The notes beneath the pieces are model-generated. The model was given only the letters and a program-made list of their open reading frames with translations. It ran no database searches and was not told the DNA's origin. A stretch of DNA of 64,000 bases from Pluralibacter sp. UBA7423 (GTDB lineage Bacteria > Pseudomonadota > Gammaproteobacteria > Enterobacterales > Enterobacteriaceae): contig DKMD01000011.1 of NCBI GenBank assembly GCA_002470465.1, forward strand, positions 1 to 64,000. The letters run 5' to 3'. How positions within the stretch are numbered: the stretch's first letter is position 1; each line of letters begins with the position of its first letter. Positions 63,266 to 64,000 of this stretch are shown here, in pieces. The translations under genes were made by a program, and so were the position numbers.

Positions 63266-64000
63266 TTAACGATTCGCGGTCTTATCAAATTTACCCAGCA
63301 TTTCACGCTCGTAGGCCTGCGCTTTTTTGCGGTCAAACTTGTGTTCCCACTTGGCAATCACCAGCACCGCCAGCGCGTTACCCACCACGTTCAGCGCCGT
63401 ACGCGCCATGTCGAGGATACGATCAACGCCGGCGATAAACGCCAGGCCTTCCAGCGGAATGCCCACGCTGCCAAGCGTTGCCAGCAGCACCACGAACGAC
63501 ACGCCCGGCACGCCCGCAATGCCTTTTGAGGTCACCATCAGCGTCAGCACCAGAATGATTTCCTGGCCGAGCGACAGCTCAATACCGTAGAGCTGAGCGA
63601 TGAAAATCGCCGCGATGCTCTGGTACAGCGTCGAGCCGTCGAGGTTGAAGGAGTAGCCCGTCGGCACCACGAAGCTGGTGATCGACGAAGGTGCGCCGTA
63701 GGCTTCCATTTTCTCAATGATGCGCGGCAGTACGCTCTCGGAGCTTGCCGTGGAGTAGGCCAGAATCAGCTCGTCTTTCAGGATGCGGATCAAAATCCAG
63801 ATGCTCAGGCCGCACATTTTGGCGACCGCGCCAAGAACCACCAGCGCGAAGAACAGGATGGCGACGTAAACCAGAATCACCAGCTTGGCGAGCGGCCACA
63901 GTGAGGCAAAACCGAAGTTAGCCACGGTCACCGAGATCAGCGCGAACACGCCAATCGGCGCATAACGCATGACCATGTGCGTCACTTTGAACATCGTTTC
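63266..64000 (-). CDS. gltP: Proton/glutamate-aspartate symporter GltP, C-terminal part
   Basis: The reading frame continues past the right edge; about 244 C-terminal residues are inside. It is a dicarboxylate/amino acid:cation symporter of the GltP/DctA fold: the serine-rich hairpin (YSTASSESVLP), VPTGYSFNLDGSTLYQ, and the VTSKGIAGVPG hairpin with the DRILDMARTALNVVGNA substrate-binding helix are intact. It imports glutamate and aspartate with protons. Confidence 0.95.
   Translation of the reverse strand, partial: ETMFKVTHMVMRYAPIGVFALISVTVANFGFASLWPLAKLVILVYVAILFFALVVLGAVAKMCGLSIWILIRILKDELILAYSTASSESVLPRIIEKMEAYGAPSSITSFVVPTGYSFNLDGSTLYQSIAAIFIAQLYGIELSLGQEIILVLTLMVTSKGIAGVPGVSFVVLLATLGSVGIPLEGLAFIAGVDRILDMARTALNVVGNALAVLVIAKWEHKFDRKKAQAYEREMLGKFDKTANR

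Overview
The window is enterobacterial chromosome, most likely from the Enterobacter cloacae complex or a close relative. The evidence is the core gene order gltP–yjcO–fdhF … phnP–phnF, phnB, phnA, crfC–yjcZ, kdgT, proP, together with many REP/BIME elements, one 127-bp ERIC element and the protein-level similarity to E. coli K-12 genes. The genus is an inference; no rRNA or species marker is present.

Layout. (1) About 1–11.6 kb, minus strand: the front half of a type VI secretion cluster in the order tssB–tssC–tssK–tssL–TssM-like/OmpA protein–hcp–clpV–vgrG, plus the first codons of a further gene (probably effector-related) at the left edge. (2) About 12.1–28.2 kb: an accessory island. It opens with a protein of five tandem Myb/SANT-like repeats, a DUF2913 gene and an AT-rich block (a TIGR02391/Ymh-type gene facing an AlpA-type regulator and a zinc-finger/HNH-like protein). 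It continues with CP4-57/CP4-6-like genes: yfjI, several unknown membrane or secreted proteins, yfjQ, ardB/yfjX, radC-like yfjY, DUF987, cbeA/cbtA toxin-antitoxin, DUF5983 and DUF4942. It ends in three tandem 160-bp repeats, each starting with the 3' end of a tRNA-Phe gene and its terminator. No integrase and no complete tRNA are in the window. (3) About 28.4–40.7 kb: a diguanylate cyclase, a degenerate EAL protein, cbpA–cbpM, a nickel/cobalt-type exporter, proP, kdgT, yjcZ(rdcB)–crfC(rdcA) and phnA. (4) About 40.8–50.1 kb: phnB, then the C-P lyase operon phnFGHIJKLMNOP without phnCDE, then yjdP. (5) About 50.1–59.9 kb: a ribose-type sugar ABC transporter with a D-lyxose isomerase-like enzyme, a class II aldolase and a PfkB kinase, flanked by a hybrid histidine kinase and an OmpR-type response regulator. 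(6) About 60.1–64 kb: selenocysteine-containing fdhF with a sigma-54 promoter, the Sel1-repeat gene yjcO, and the 3' part of gltP.

How the genes work together. The T6SS genes supply sheath (TssBC), baseplate link (TssK), membrane anchor (TssL and the OmpA protein), tube (Hcp), recycling ATPase (ClpV) and spike (VgrG); tssA/E/F/G/J/M and the effector body must lie left of the window. The phn genes encode the C-P lyase core (PhnGHIJ), its associated ABC-like proteins (PhnKL), the downstream hydrolase, kinase and phosphodiesterase (PhnM, N, P) and the acetyltransferase PhnO; substrate uptake must come from elsewhere. The sugar locus looks like a complete uptake, isomerise, phosphorylate and cleave pathway under its own two-component system.
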